Source: an uncultured SAR86 cluster bacterium (GTDB lineage: Bacteria; Pseudomonadota; Gammaproteobacteria; Magnimaribacterales; D2472). From it: 64,000 nucleotides of DNA. Location: positions 86,001-150,000 of the forward strand of contig CACHWY010000001.1 of assembly GCA_902583575.1 (NCBI GenBank). Direction: 5' to 3'. The position numbers were made by a program, and so were the translations under genes. Positions within the stretch are counted from its first letter, which is position 1; every line of letters begins with the position of its first letter. The notes beneath the pieces were generated by a model. That model was given only the letters and a program-made list of their open reading frames with translations. It did no database searches and was not told where the DNA came from. This document shows, piece after piece, positions 1-8,660 of the stretch.

Positions 1-959
1 AAGAAGCTGCAGAAGCTTATGATGTTCTTTCTGACCCACAAAAGAAATCAGCATATGATCAATTTGGTCATTCTGGAGTAGAGGGTATGGGCGGAGGCCC
101 AAATTTTAATGATATAAATATTAATGATATTTTTGGCGATATTTTTGGTGATGTTTTTGGAACTCGATCACAATCTAGACGCCAAAGAAGAGGGTCAGAT
201 CTTCAATATAATATTGAGCTATCTCTTAAAGAAGCAGTTCTTGGCACTCAAAAAAAAATAAAAATACCTTCGGATAGGGAGTGCCCTGATTGTCATGGAA
301 CCGGTGCCGCAAAAGGATCTAGCCCCGTAACATGTATGAATTGTAATGGAACTGGCCAAGTTAGAATGCAACAAGGTTTCTTTTCTATTCAACAAACTTG
401 TTCAGTATGTTCTGGAACTGGCCAAGTTATTAAAGATAAATGTAAGACTTGCGGAGGAGTTGGAGCTATCAAAGAGAATAAGACACTTTCAGTAAATATT
501 CCTTCAGGAGTAGATAATGGAGATAAAGTAAGGTTATCTGGAGAAGGAGAATGGATGAAGGGGGGGCAATCAGGAGATCTGTATGTAGCTATAAGGGTAG
601 TGAAAAATTCTATTTTTGAAAGAGATGGCAGGCATTTATATATAGAAGCACCAATACCATTTGATATATCAGTAATTGGCGGATCTATTAAAATTCCTAC
701 GCTTGAAAAGAACATATCATTAAAAATACCTCCGAATACACAAACAGGAAAAGTCTTCAGGATTAAAGGTAAAGGTGCATCTATTGTAAGAGATAGAAGA
801 AGGGGAGATATTTTGTGTCGAGTAGTTGTTGAAACCCCCTCTAATTTAGATAAAAAACAAATTCAATTATTACAGGAATTAAATAAATCTCTAAATCAAT
901 CTAAGAATTATCCAGGAACTGATACATTCTTAAAAGCAATCTCTAAAATTAAAGATTAA
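1..959 (+). CDS. dnaJ: Chaperone protein DnaJ (Hsp40), 5' end cut by the window
   Basis: Co-chaperone that delivers unfolded clients to DnaK and stimulates its ATPase in the cytoplasm. The reading frame is open from base 3, and the first residues (EAAEAYDVLSDPQKKSAYDQ) are the end of a J domain; the HPD motif lies outside the window. A glycine/phenylalanine-rich linker follows. Four zinc-binding repeats (CPDCHGTG, CMNCNGTG, CSVCSGTG, CKTCGGVG) lie between about 282 and 465, and the C-terminal client-binding domain runs to the stop. All four repeats are intact, so this is a type I DnaJ. dapB starts two bases after the stop, as in the dnaJ-dapB order common in gammaproteobacteria. Confidence 0.97.
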   Translation, partial: EAAEAYDVLSDPQKKSAYDQFGHSGVEGMGGGPNFNDININDIFGDIFGDVFGTRSQSRRQRRGSDLQYNIELSLKEAVLGTQKKIKIPSDRECPDCHGTGAAKGSSPVTCMNCNGTGQVRMQQGFFSIQQTCSVCSGTGQVIKDKCKTCGGVGAIKENKTLSVNIPSGVDNGDKVRLSGEGEWMKGGQSGDLYVAIRVVKNSIFERDGRHLYIEAPIPFDISVIGGSIKIPTLEKNISLKIPPNTQTGKVFRIKGKGASIVRDRRRGDILCRVVVETPSNLDKKQIQLLQELNKSLNQSKNYPGTDTFLKAISKIKD

Positions 960-961
960 TA

Positions 962-1612
962 ATGTTAAAGATATTTATTAATGGAGAGTCAGGGAAAATG
1001 GGAGCATCTATCATTAAATTAATTGATGATGATGATACCTTGATTAAAGTAGAAAAAGGAGATCTTATAACAGCAGATGTTGTTATAGATTTTTCACATC
1101 CAAATTCAACTCTAAAAATATTACAAGATTGCTTAGAAAATAAGAAACCTTTAGTAATAGGTACCACAGGATTAAAAAATAACCATATAAAAGAGATTGA
1201 AAAAGCTTCTAAAATGATACCAATCTTAATAGCTTCAAATATGAGTAAAGGAATAATAAACTTAAAAAAATCATTAAAAAACTATATAAGCAATAATTCA
1301 GAATTAATGGATTGCATAATTGAAGAAGTTCATCATACGGAAAAAATAGATTCTCCTTCAGGGACAGCTATAGAATTAAAAGATCATATACTTTCTTTTA
1401 ATAATAAAAAGAATATTAAGTCTATAGAAATAATATCAAAAAGAATAAAAAATGTATTTGGTATCCATAAAGTTTCATTTATCAAAAAAGATGATATAAA
1501 AGAATTTAAGCATGAAGCTTTATCTAGGTGTGTTTTTTCATCTGGAGCATTATATGCCGCTAAACAGATTAGCAAACTTGATCCACGCATCTATAGATTC
1601 CAAGATATTTAA
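962..1612 (+). CDS. dapB: 4-hydroxy-tetrahydrodipicolinate reductase, compact form
   Basis: NAD(P)H-dependent reduction in the lysine/diaminopimelate pathway. The N-terminal Rossmann motif GESGKMG is at residues 8-14, followed by IDFSHP (42-47), IGTTG (66-70) and the catalytic and substrate-binding segment EEVHHTEKIDSPSGTA (121-136). At 216 residues it is about 55 shorter than the E. coli enzyme; most of the loss is between the glycine motif and IDFSHP, plus a trimmed C-terminal domain. Compact DapBs of this size exist (the Thermotoga enzyme, from memory), and all active-site motifs are present, so I take it as functional. dapD and dapE of the same pathway are near 32-34 kb. Confidence 0.94.
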   Translation: MLKIFINGESGKMGASIIKLIDDDDTLIKVEKGDLITADVVIDFSHPNSTLKILQDCLENKKPLVIGTTGLKNNHIKEIEKASKMIPILIASNMSKGIINLKKSLKNYISNNSELMDCIIEEVHHTEKIDSPSGTAIELKDHILSFNNKKNIKSIEIISKRIKNVFGIHKVSFIKKDDIKEFKHEALSRCVFSSGALYAAKQISKLDPRIYRFQDI

Positions 1613-1627
1613 AATTTTAAAAAAATC

Positions 1628-1656
1628 TTTAAAAAACCGCTATTTTTCTATAGAAT
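1628..1656 (+). promoter_or_regulatory. Candidate promoter of the rpsB operon
   Basis: TTTAAA (1628-1633) and TAGAAT (1651-1656) are separated by 17 bases, matching sigma-70 consensus at 4 of 6 and 5 of 6 positions. Transcription would begin near 1663, giving rpsB a leader of about 95 bases that contains the foldable element at 1695-1750. The region is AT-rich, so chance matches are easy. Confidence 0.4.
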
Positions 1657-1694
1657 ACTCAAACTTTTAACACGAAGATTCTATTGTCATAAAG

Positions 1695-1750
1695 TTGGGG
1701 TGCTTTTTAAAGTCAGCTTTATTATGAATCGGAGAATAACCCCAAAGGAG
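1695..1750 (+). promoter_or_regulatory. Foldable rpsB 5' leader, probable S2 autoregulatory element
   Basis: TTGGGGT (1695-1701) can pair with ACCCCAA (1739-1745), closing a helix that ends directly at the Shine-Dalgarno sequence AAGGAG (1745-1750). Inside it, TAAAG (1708-1712) pairs with CTTTA (1717-1721) around a TCAG loop, leaving an A/G-rich single strand at 1722-1738. Gammaproteobacterial rpsB-tsf operons are known to be repressed by S2 acting on a structured leader. The position and contact with the ribosome-binding site suit that role, but I have not matched it to a covariance model. Confidence 0.5.
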
Positions 1751-1757
1751 AATTAAA

Positions 1758-2642
1758 TTGAGTATAGTATCAATACAAGACCTGCTTCAAGCAGGCGTTC
1801 ATTTCGGTCATCAACAAAGGTTCTGGAATCCAAAAATGGAACACTTTATATATGACACAAGAAAAAAAATTAGTATTATTAATTTAGAATTAACACAAGA
1901 ACAACTTAATGCTGCCGCATTAAAGGTTGAAGATATTTGTTCTAAAGGTAATAAGATTTTATTTGTTGGCACAAAGAGATCTGCAAGTAAAACCATAAAA
2001 GAAGAGGCTTCTAGAATTGGGTCGCCTTATGTGGACAAAAGATGGTTAGGAGGAACTCTAACAAATTGGAAAACCATAAGAGGATCAATTAGGAGGTTAT
2101 TAGATATTGAAGAAATGATTTCAACTGGAAGAATAGATAAACTTATTAAAAAGGAAGCTGTTGAGATCCAAAAAGAACATTCAAAACTTCAAGCTAGTGT
2201 TGGTGGTATTAAGGATATGAAAGGTCTTCCCGATGCTCTTTTTGTTATCGATGTTAAATATGAAAAAATTGCTGTTCTTGAGGCTTTAAAAATGGGCATT
2301 CCTATAATTGCTTTAGTTGATACTAATTCAAATCCTGATGGTATTGATATGATAATTCCAGGTAATGATGATGCAATAAGATCAATAAGATTGGTAACCA
2401 AAGTAATTGCGGATGCTTGTGCTAGAGGGATAGAATCCGCAAAAGGCTTTATGCCTTCTTCAGATACCCCAGTCATCAAGAAATCTAAAAAAGAAGAAAC
2501 AGCAAAAAAAGATGAAAGTAAGCCACTTGAAGATGAGAAATTAGAAGAAGCCGGGATCAAAGATGTTGATATTTCAGTTGATGAAACTGAAACTAATACT
2601 ACAGAAGACGAACCTCCAAATGAGAACAAAAAGGAAGAATGA
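1758..2642 (+). CDS. rpsB: 30S ribosomal protein S2 with long acidic C-terminal tail
   Basis: Structural protein of the small subunit, needed for S1 binding. The N-terminus matches S2 ([20 protein letters not shown]), with later signatures WLGGTLTNW and PDALFVIDV. The start is TTG, supported by AAGGAG seven bases upstream and by the family N-terminus. At 294 residues it is about 50 longer than E. coli S2. The extra length is a low-complexity Lys/Glu/Asp tail from about residue 235 whose end is mostly acidic. tsf follows with overlapping or adjacent start, the usual rpsB-tsf operon. Confidence 0.97.
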   Translation: MSIVSIQDLLQAGVHFGHQQRFWNPKMEHFIYDTRKKISIINLELTQEQLNAAALKVEDICSKGNKILFVGTKRSASKTIKEEASRIGSPYVDKRWLGGTLTNWKTIRGSIRRLLDIEEMISTGRIDKLIKKEAVEIQKEHSKLQASVGGIKDMKGLPDALFVIDVKYEKIAVLEALKMGIPIIALVDTNSNPDGIDMIIPGNDDAIRSIRLVTKVIADACARGIESAKGFMPSSDTPVIKKSKKEETAKKDESKPLEDEKLEEAGIKDVDISVDETETNTTEDEPPNENKKEE

Positions 2643-2644
2643 GT

Positions 2645-3502
2645 ATGGAGATTAAGGCATCGCAAGTAAAAGAATTAAGAGATATGACAGGCGTTGCAAT
2701 GATGGATTGCAAGAAAGCGCTTGTAGATTGTGAAGGGGATATTGAGAAAGCATTAGATTTATTAAGATCTAATAGTGCTCTAAAAGCTGAAAAAAAATCA
2801 TCGCGAGTTGCAGCGGATGGGGTACTGGTTTCTGCTAAAACAAATGATTATGCAAGTATTTTAGAAATTAACTCAGAAACTGATTTTGCCGCTAAAGACT
2901 CAAACTTCTTAAATTTTGCAGAAAAGGTAAAACATTATATTTCTAATAACAAAATCACTGAAATTTCTTTATTCAATGAGTCTGAAATAGAAGAGGATAG
3001 AAAATCATTAGTTCAAACAATTGGAGAGAATATTCAATTAAGAAGAGTAAGTACAATTGATGTAGATTCAAATATGAAAGTTGGATTGTATATTCATTCA
3101 GATTCAAAGTTAGGATCAATAGTTGCTATAGAAGGCGGGAGTGATGAGATGGCTAAAGATATAGCTATGCATGTAGCCGCATTTAATCCTATATGCTTAT
3201 CTGAAGATAAAATTGATAAAGAGGTATTGGATAGAGAAAAAGCTATATATGAGAATCAAGCACAAGAATCAGGAAAGCCAAAAGAAATTATGGAAAAGAT
3301 GGTGGAAGGAAAAGTTAAAAGGTTTTTAGGAGAAGTATCCCTCTTATCACAAAGTTTTGTTAAAGATCCTGAAATGACTATTCAAGATTATATTGGGAGT
3401 GAAAATGCAAAAATTATATCTTTTACAAGACTCAAAGTTGGCGAGGGTATTGAGGTTGAAACAAAAGATTTTGCTGATGAGGTTGCTGATCAATTAAAAT
3501 AA
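2645..3502 (+). CDS. tsf: Elongation factor Ts
   Basis: Guanine nucleotide exchange factor that recycles EF-Tu. It begins MEIKASQVKELRDMTG and carries MMDCKKAL and the core EINSETDFAAKD (TDFVAKD in E. coli), with the C-terminal subdomain ending in EVADQLK. An ATG at 2639 overlaps the rpsB stop but lies too close to the AAGGAA at 2631-2636. The ATG at 2645 has the right spacing and aligns with the family N-terminus, so I use it (285 residues). Translational coupling with rpsB is likely. Confidence 0.96.
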   Translation: MEIKASQVKELRDMTGVAMMDCKKALVDCEGDIEKALDLLRSNSALKAEKKSSRVAADGVLVSAKTNDYASILEINSETDFAAKDSNFLNFAEKVKHYISNNKITEISLFNESEIEEDRKSLVQTIGENIQLRRVSTIDVDSNMKVGLYIHSDSKLGSIVAIEGGSDEMAKDIAMHVAAFNPICLSEDKIDKEVLDREKAIYENQAQESGKPKEIMEKMVEGKVKRFLGEVSLLSQSFVKDPEMTIQDYIGSENAKIISFTRLKVGEGIEVETKDFADEVADQLK

Positions 3503-3505
3503 ATT

Positions 3506-4219
3506 ATGGCTGAATTAGAACATAAAAGGATTTTACTTAAATTTAGTGGAGAATCTGTTGCTGGCAATGATGATCATGGTATAGATCCAAAAATTCTTGA
3601 TGATATGGCTACTTCTGTAAAGTCTTGTAAAGATATTGGTGCTGAAATTGGCATTGTTATAGGCGGAGGAAATCTTTTTAGGGGTGAAAAGTTAAATGAA
3701 GCTGGTATGGATAGAGTGGCGGGTGACCATATGGGAATGCTAGCTACAGTAATGAATGGTATTGCATTAAGAGATTCTCTTGAAAGGGCAGGAATAAAAA
3801 CTAGAGTCATGTCAGCCATTTCAATGTCAGGTATTGTTGAGCATTATGATAGAAGGCTAGCTATACAGTTGTTAAGTGATGGTTACGTTGTTATTTTTAC
3901 CGCAGGAACTGGTAACCCATTTTTTACTACTGATACCGCAGGTTGTCTTAGAGCTATTGAGACTCAAGCAGGGCTAATGTTAAAAGCTACAAGAGTTGAT
4001 GGTGTTTATGATTCTGATCCTGAATTAAATAAAGATGCAAAATTATTTGATACATTATCATTTGATGAAGCGATTACAAAAAATTTAAAAGTAATGGATG
4101 CAACTGCTTTAACTTTAGCAAGAGACCATAAGCTTCCAATAAATGTTTTTAATGTAACAAAGTCAAATGCATTAAAAGATATTATATGTGGCGAAAAAAT
4201 AGGTACACTGATCTCTTAG
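3506..4219 (+). CDS. pyrH: Uridylate kinase (UMP kinase)
   Basis: Phosphorylates UMP to UDP in pyrimidine synthesis; bacterial hexameric amino acid kinase fold. Visible motifs are LLKFSGESV near residue 10, [18 protein letters not shown], the nucleotide-binding [12 protein letters not shown] and the C-terminal [11 protein letters not shown]. The length of 237 residues is normal. It sits three bases after tsf in the rpsB-tsf-pyrH-frr order typical of proteobacteria. Confidence 0.97.
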   Translation: MAELEHKRILLKFSGESVAGNDDHGIDPKILDDMATSVKSCKDIGAEIGIVIGGGNLFRGEKLNEAGMDRVAGDHMGMLATVMNGIALRDSLERAGIKTRVMSAISMSGIVEHYDRRLAIQLLSDGYVVIFTAGTGNPFFTTDTAGCLRAIETQAGLMLKATRVDGVYDSDPELNKDAKLFDTLSFDEAITKNLKVMDATALTLARDHKLPINVFNVTKSNALKDIICGEKIGTLIS

Positions 4220-4220
4220 C

Positions 4221-4775
4221 ATGGATAATTTAATAAAAGAAGTTTCAGAGAAGATGGATAAATCATTGTCAGCTTTAAGGAATGCTTTTAATAAAATTAG
4301 AACTGGTAGGGCCAATCCAGCTTTATTAGATGATATCAAAATAGATTATTATGGCAATCTTACACCTATCAATCAAACTTCAAATATAAGCGTTGAAGAA
4401 GGAAGGTCAATTGTAATTTCTCCTTGGGATAAAAATCTTATACCTGAAATTGAAAAAGCAATTTTAAGTTCAGATCTAGGACTTAATCCGAGCACAAGTT
4501 CAGATCTAATAAGGGTAACGATGCCAGCATTAACCGAAGAAACAAGACAAGATTATATCAAGCAAGCAAGAGCAGAAGCAGAAAACTCTAGAGTATCAAT
4601 TAGAAATATAAGAAGAGATGCAAATAATTCAGCAAAAGAAGAGCAACAAGCATCTGAGATTTCCGAAGATGAACTAAGAAGAATAGAAGATTTAATTCAA
4701 AAAGAAACAGATAAACATATTTCAATTATTGATATAGAACTTAAAAACAAAGAAGCTGACTTACTAGAAATCTAG
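4221..4775 (+). CDS. frr: Ribosome recycling factor
   Basis: Splits post-termination ribosomes together with EF-G. The 184-residue length, the N-terminal KMDKSLSALRNAFNKIRTGR and the middle segment IDYYGNLTPINQTSNISV are characteristic. The C-terminal half is the long charged helical arm. It starts one base after the pyrH stop, so translation is probably coupled. Confidence 0.97.
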   Translation: MDNLIKEVSEKMDKSLSALRNAFNKIRTGRANPALLDDIKIDYYGNLTPINQTSNISVEEGRSIVISPWDKNLIPEIEKAILSSDLGLNPSTSSDLIRVTMPALTEETRQDYIKQARAEAENSRVSIRNIRRDANNSAKEEQQASEISEDELRRIEDLIQKETDKHISIIDIELKNKEADLLEI

Positions 4776-4784
4776 AGAGCCATT

Positions 4785-5510
4785 ATGGCTAATAAGAATA
4801 CCAAAAAAAATAATTATCCTAAAAATGTTGGCATTATTATGGATGGTAATGGAAGATGGGCGCTTAAAAATTCATTAAAGATTAGCCAGGGCCATAAACA
4901 AGGGGTCGAAATTGTTAAAAAAATTGTAGAAGAATCAGTAAAACAAAATATTAAATCATTAACATTATATGCATTCAGTTCAGAGAATTGGAAACGACCT
5001 AAAGCCGAAGTTAATGCTATAAAAAAATTAGTAATTGAGGCTATCAATGAGCAAGCTCCCGAATTAAAAGAGCAGAAGGTAAGTTTGAAATTTTTTGGAC
5101 ATCTAAATGATTTTGGTAAAAAAATTCTTGAGAAGATTGCTTATGCTGAAAATACAACTAAATGTAAGTCTGGTAAATTAGATTTAAACATCGCATTGGG
5201 TTATGGAGGTAAACAAGATATTGTAGATACTGTGAAAAATATATCATCGAAAGTACTTTCTAAAGAAATAAAGATAAAAGATATTAATGAAAAGACTATT
5301 AATAGAAATTCTTCAGTACCTGTTGATGAAATAGATCTTCTTATTAGAACGGGTGGGGATAATAGAATAAGCAACTTTTTGCTATTCCAGATAGCATACG
5401 CAGAAATAATGTTTGTTGATAAGTATTGGCCTGATTTTACAGCCAATGATTATAAGAAATGTTTAAATAATTTTAAGAAAGTGAGTAGAAGGTTTGGCAG
5501 AAGAATATAA
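4785..5510 (+). CDS. uppS: Undecaprenyl diphosphate synthase (cis-prenyltransferase)
   Basis: Makes the C55 lipid carrier for peptidoglycan and O-antigen by adding isopentenyl units to farnesyl diphosphate. It has the substrate-binding IIMDGNGRWA with catalytic Asp20, then GHKQGVE, TLYAFSSENWKRP, and the C-terminal DLLIRTGGDNRISNFLLFQ with YWPDF. The length of 241 residues is typical. It overlaps the start of cdsA by 17 bases. Confidence 0.97.
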   Translation: MANKNTKKNNYPKNVGIIMDGNGRWALKNSLKISQGHKQGVEIVKKIVEESVKQNIKSLTLYAFSSENWKRPKAEVNAIKKLVIEAINEQAPELKEQKVSLKFFGHLNDFGKKILEKIAYAENTTKCKSGKLDLNIALGYGGKQDIVDTVKNISSKVLSKEIKIKDINEKTINRNSSVPVDEIDLLIRTGGDNRISNFLLFQIAYAEIMFVDKYWPDFTANDYKKCLNNFKKVSRRFGRRI

Positions 5511-6132
5511 AACAAATTTATTTAAAAGAATAATCACCTCAATAGTAATAATTTTACCAATAGTTTTGATTCTTTTGTCTGCAAATATTTGGGCATTTTC
5601 TGTATTAATTACAGTCATATGCTTATTCGCAATGTTTGAATGGTTTAAAAGCAAGTTACAAAAACCTATTATTGGAGTTCTTTTAATTCTTAATTTTTAT
5701 TTTTTTTCAATTCTTTTAGTGATTTCACCAGGCATGTATGAGGAGGGCGTATATGTTGGGTATGGAATTTTAATCCTTAATACAGCAATCTTCGATAGTT
5801 TTGCATATTTGATTGGATCTAAATTCGGCAAAACATACATCGCAAAAAAAATTAGTCCCAACAAGACATTAGAAGGATTAATAGGTGGCATATTAGGATC
5901 GATGTTATTTGGTATTTTTGTTGGCTATCAAATTCAATACTATGGAATAATTTTATTTTTTATATTTTTATGTTTTTTAGCTTTTATCGGAGACTTATTG
6001 ATCAGTTTCATTAAAAGACAAAGTGGTGTAAAGGATACTGGAACTATATTGCCAGGACATGGCGGGATATTAGATAGACTTGATTCTCATCTCATAGTTA
6101 TTCCAGTTTCTATAATGATCTTTATCTTATGA
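5494..6132 (+). CDS. cdsA: Phosphatidate cytidylyltransferase (CDP-diglyceride synthase), short form
   Basis: Membrane enzyme converting phosphatidic acid and CTP to CDP-diacylglycerol. The complete family signature is present near the C-terminus: SFIKRQSGVKDTGTILPGHG followed by GILDRLDS. Several hydrophobic helices precede it. The 212-residue length is below the roughly 270-285 usual in gammaproteobacteria, mainly because of fewer N-terminal membrane segments. The start is TTG at 5494: an in-frame stop at 5482-5484 excludes anything longer, and no in-frame ATG follows closely. It overlaps uppS upstream and dxr downstream (ATGA). Confidence 0.93.
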   Translation: MAEEYKTNLFKRIITSIVIILPIVLILLSANIWAFSVLITVICLFAMFEWFKSKLQKPIIGVLLILNFYFFSILLVISPGMYEEGVYVGYGILILNTAIFDSFAYLIGSKFGKTYIAKKISPNKTLEGLIGGILGSMLFGIFVGYQIQYYGIILFFIFLCFLAFIGDLLISFIKRQSGVKDTGTILPGHGGILDRLDSHLIVIPVSIMIFIL

Positions 6133-7286
6133 AGAATATACTTTTATTAGGTGCAACAGGCAGTATTGGAAAGAGTGTTCTAAGCGTTATTAATGAAAAT
6201 AAATCAGAATTAAATCTTTTTGGTATTTCCTTAAATAACAATATTAATGAAGCAACAAAAATAATAAATGAATTCGAACCTTCCTTTATTTATATAGAAG
6301 ATACTGCAACCTTGGAAGATTTTATTAATCATAACCAATTAAAGGACATAATACATCTTAATGGAGATGGGGAGCTTAAAGATCTTATAAATCATCAAGA
6401 TGTAGATATTATTATTTCAGCCATATCAGGTTTTGCAGGACTTAAAGCTACTTATTTAGCAGCAAGCTCAGGAAAGAAAATCTTATTAGCAAATAAAGAA
6501 AGCATAGTAGCTGGTGGAGATTTAATCCTACCATTAGCAAAAGAGAGTAATTCTGAAATTATTCCTATCGATAGTGAGCATAATGCAATCTTTCAATGTT
6601 TATCTGGTGAGAAAGGAGTAGATGATGTTAAGAGGGTAACAATCACAGCATCTGGAGGACCTTTTATAAATAAAAAACTTTTAGATTTAAAGAATGTTAA
6701 AAAAAGTGATGCACTAAATCATCCAAATTGGGAAATGGGTAACAAAATTTCAATAGATTCGGCTACCTTAGTAAACAAATGCCTTGAGTTAATTGAAGCA
6801 AAGTATTTATTTGATCTTGATGAGAAATATTTTGATCTAGTGGTTCATCCTCAAAGCATAATTCACTCAATAGTTACATATGTAGATGGTTCTAGTATAT
6901 GCCAGTTAAGCAAACCTGATATGAGAATTCCAATAGCACATGCATTATCTAATGAGAACAGATTAAGTATAAATTTTGATTCTATAGATTTTACAAACCT
7001 TGAATTATCATTTCAGGAATTCCCTTCAGATAGAATGGGAATACAAGATATAGCTAGAGAGGTTTGTAATATTGGTGGCTTACTTGGAACAATTTTTAAT
7101 GCAGCAAATGAAATAGCTGTAGAGAATTTTCTAAATGAACAAATAAACTTTGATGAAATTTATGAAGTGATTTATCGAACTTTTGATAAAAACAATATGT
7201 CTAATGATTTGTCTTTGGAATCAATCAATGAGGTTGATATGCTTACACGCATAGAAGCACAGAAGGTGGTAAAATCCATTGCTTAG
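6129..7286 (+). CDS. dxr: 1-deoxy-D-xylulose 5-phosphate reductoisomerase
   Basis: Second step of the MEP isoprenoid pathway, making MEP with NADPH. The N-terminus has the NADPH motif GATGSIG, followed by LLANKESIV, the metal and substrate site IPIDSEHNAIFQ, ITASGGPF, and HPNWEMGNKISIDSATLVNK. Length is 385 residues against 398 in E. coli. It overlaps cdsA by four bases. ispE of the same pathway is at 60 kb. Confidence 0.97.
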   Translation: MKNILLLGATGSIGKSVLSVINENKSELNLFGISLNNNINEATKIINEFEPSFIYIEDTATLEDFINHNQLKDIIHLNGDGELKDLINHQDVDIIISAISGFAGLKATYLAASSGKKILLANKESIVAGGDLILPLAKESNSEIIPIDSEHNAIFQCLSGEKGVDDVKRVTITASGGPFINKKLLDLKNVKKSDALNHPNWEMGNKISIDSATLVNKCLELIEAKYLFDLDEKYFDLVVHPQSIIHSIVTYVDGSSICQLSKPDMRIPIAHALSNENRLSINFDSIDFTNLELSFQEFPSDRMGIQDIAREVCNIGGLLGTIFNAANEIAVENFLNEQINFDEIYEVIYRTFDKNNMSNDLSLESINEVDMLTRIEAQKVVKSIA

Positions 7287-7298
7287 GAAAGAGAATAT

Positions 7299-8651
7299 AT
7301 GGATATTTTAATATACTTATTAGCATTCGCAGTTTTATTGGGCGTCTTAGTGACAATCCATGAATTTGGTCATTTTATTGTTGCACGCATGTGTAAAGTA
7401 CATGTGCAAAGATTTTCTATAGGACTTGGACCAGTTTTTTATAGAAAATATGATAAACAGGGTACAGAATTTGCTCTCTCTGCAATTCCTTTAGGTGGAT
7501 ACGTATCTATGATCACGAATAAATTAATAGAGTTAGAGCCCGAAATAAAGAATCAGTTGTCAGAGGAGCAATTACAAAACACATTTGATTCTAAGCCAAA
7601 ATGGCAAAGGGCTTTTATTATGTTTGCAGGCCCTCTAGCAAATTTCTTATTATCAATATTTATTTTTACTCTAATATTTTTTAATACAATTGACCCTCAA
7701 ACCGTCCCGGTCATTAACGAAGTAAACAATAAGATTAATATTTCAAGTGAACTGACTTTTAAAGAAAATGACAAAATATTGTCAATAAATAATACAGTTG
7801 TAAGAGATGCTAAAGATATCAATCTTGAACTTCTTTCTTATGCAGGCTTTTCAGGGGATCTGAACTTTCTAATCTCAAGATCAACCAATGAGGATCCAAT
7901 CAATATTATAGTTAGCATTACAGATTTTTTACCAACATCTGAATCTCAAGAAAATCCTATAGAGTATTTAGGCTTAGATATTGTATATAAAATGCAGCCT
8001 ATTATAGGTAATGTCTTGCAAGGAAGTTCTGCTGAAATTGCAAAATTAAAATTAAATGACAAGGTATTGAAAATAGGTAGTACAAATATTAATTTTGCCG
8101 ATGATATTCGTTCTGTAGTATCAGAAAATCCAAATACAAATATGGAATTTAAAATAGACAGAAATGGTCAGATGCTATCCATACCTGTAAGCATTGGCTC
8201 TCAAATGGATTCAGATAAAACCATTGGAGTACTTGGCGTTTCATTTGGTACTTCAAGGACTTTAGCTCAATCCTTGTCAAAAGGCATCTATGAAACTTAC
8301 AACTTAAGTTTAAAAACTTTGCAGTTTATTGGAAAGATGCTATCTGGAAATATGGGCACTGAAAATTTAAGCGGTCCAATTGGAATTGCACAAATGGCAG
8401 GAAATACTGCCCAAGCAGGCCTTTTGCCATTTATGTATTTAATGGCATTGCTTAGCATTAGTCTTGCAGTTTTAAATTTGTTACCAATACCAGTGCTTGA
8501 CGGTGGTCAACTTACATTGTTGGGTATTGAAGCTATTAGAGGAAAACCACTTCCCGAAAAAGCAGAAAATATGATATATACAGGTGGAGCAGTTCTAGTT
8601 GTAATGTTAATGATTTTTGCAGTTTTTAATGATGTTTCGAGATTTTTTTAA
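7299..8651 (+). CDS. rseP: Site-2 protease RseP, envelope stress regulator
   Basis: Inner membrane zinc metalloprotease that cleaves the anti-sigma factor RseA and signal peptide remnants. The zinc motif HEFGH is at residues 21-25 in the first transmembrane helix, and the second metal motif LDG is at 400-402 within NLLPIPVLDGGQ. Two PDZ-like regions lie in the periplasmic part between about residues 125 and 320. The length (450) matches E. coli. It precedes bamA, as in most gammaproteobacteria. Confidence 0.96.
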   Translation: MDILIYLLAFAVLLGVLVTIHEFGHFIVARMCKVHVQRFSIGLGPVFYRKYDKQGTEFALSAIPLGGYVSMITNKLIELEPEIKNQLSEEQLQNTFDSKPKWQRAFIMFAGPLANFLLSIFIFTLIFFNTIDPQTVPVINEVNNKINISSELTFKENDKILSINNTVVRDAKDINLELLSYAGFSGDLNFLISRSTNEDPINIIVSITDFLPTSESQENPIEYLGLDIVYKMQPIIGNVLQGSSAEIAKLKLNDKVLKIGSTNINFADDIRSVVSENPNTNMEFKIDRNGQMLSIPVSIGSQMDSDKTIGVLGVSFGTSRTLAQSLSKGIYETYNLSLKTLQFIGKMLSGNMGTENLSGPIGIAQMAGNTAQAGLLPFMYLMALLSISLAVLNLLPIPVLDGGQLTLLGIEAIRGKPLPEKAENMIYTGGAVLVVMLMIFAVFNDVSRFF

Positions 8652-8660
8652 GGTAAAAAA

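Noticed and set aside
962-1612. dapB as a truncated pseudogene, because it is about 55 residues short
   Set aside because: All cofactor and catalytic motifs are present in order, the loss is spread over known variable regions, and functional DapBs of similar length exist.
2189-2665. 158-codon open frame on the - strand across rpsB and tsf
   Set aside because: It mirrors the codon pattern of rpsB, has serine-rich shadow composition, no ribosome-binding site and no recognisable domain.
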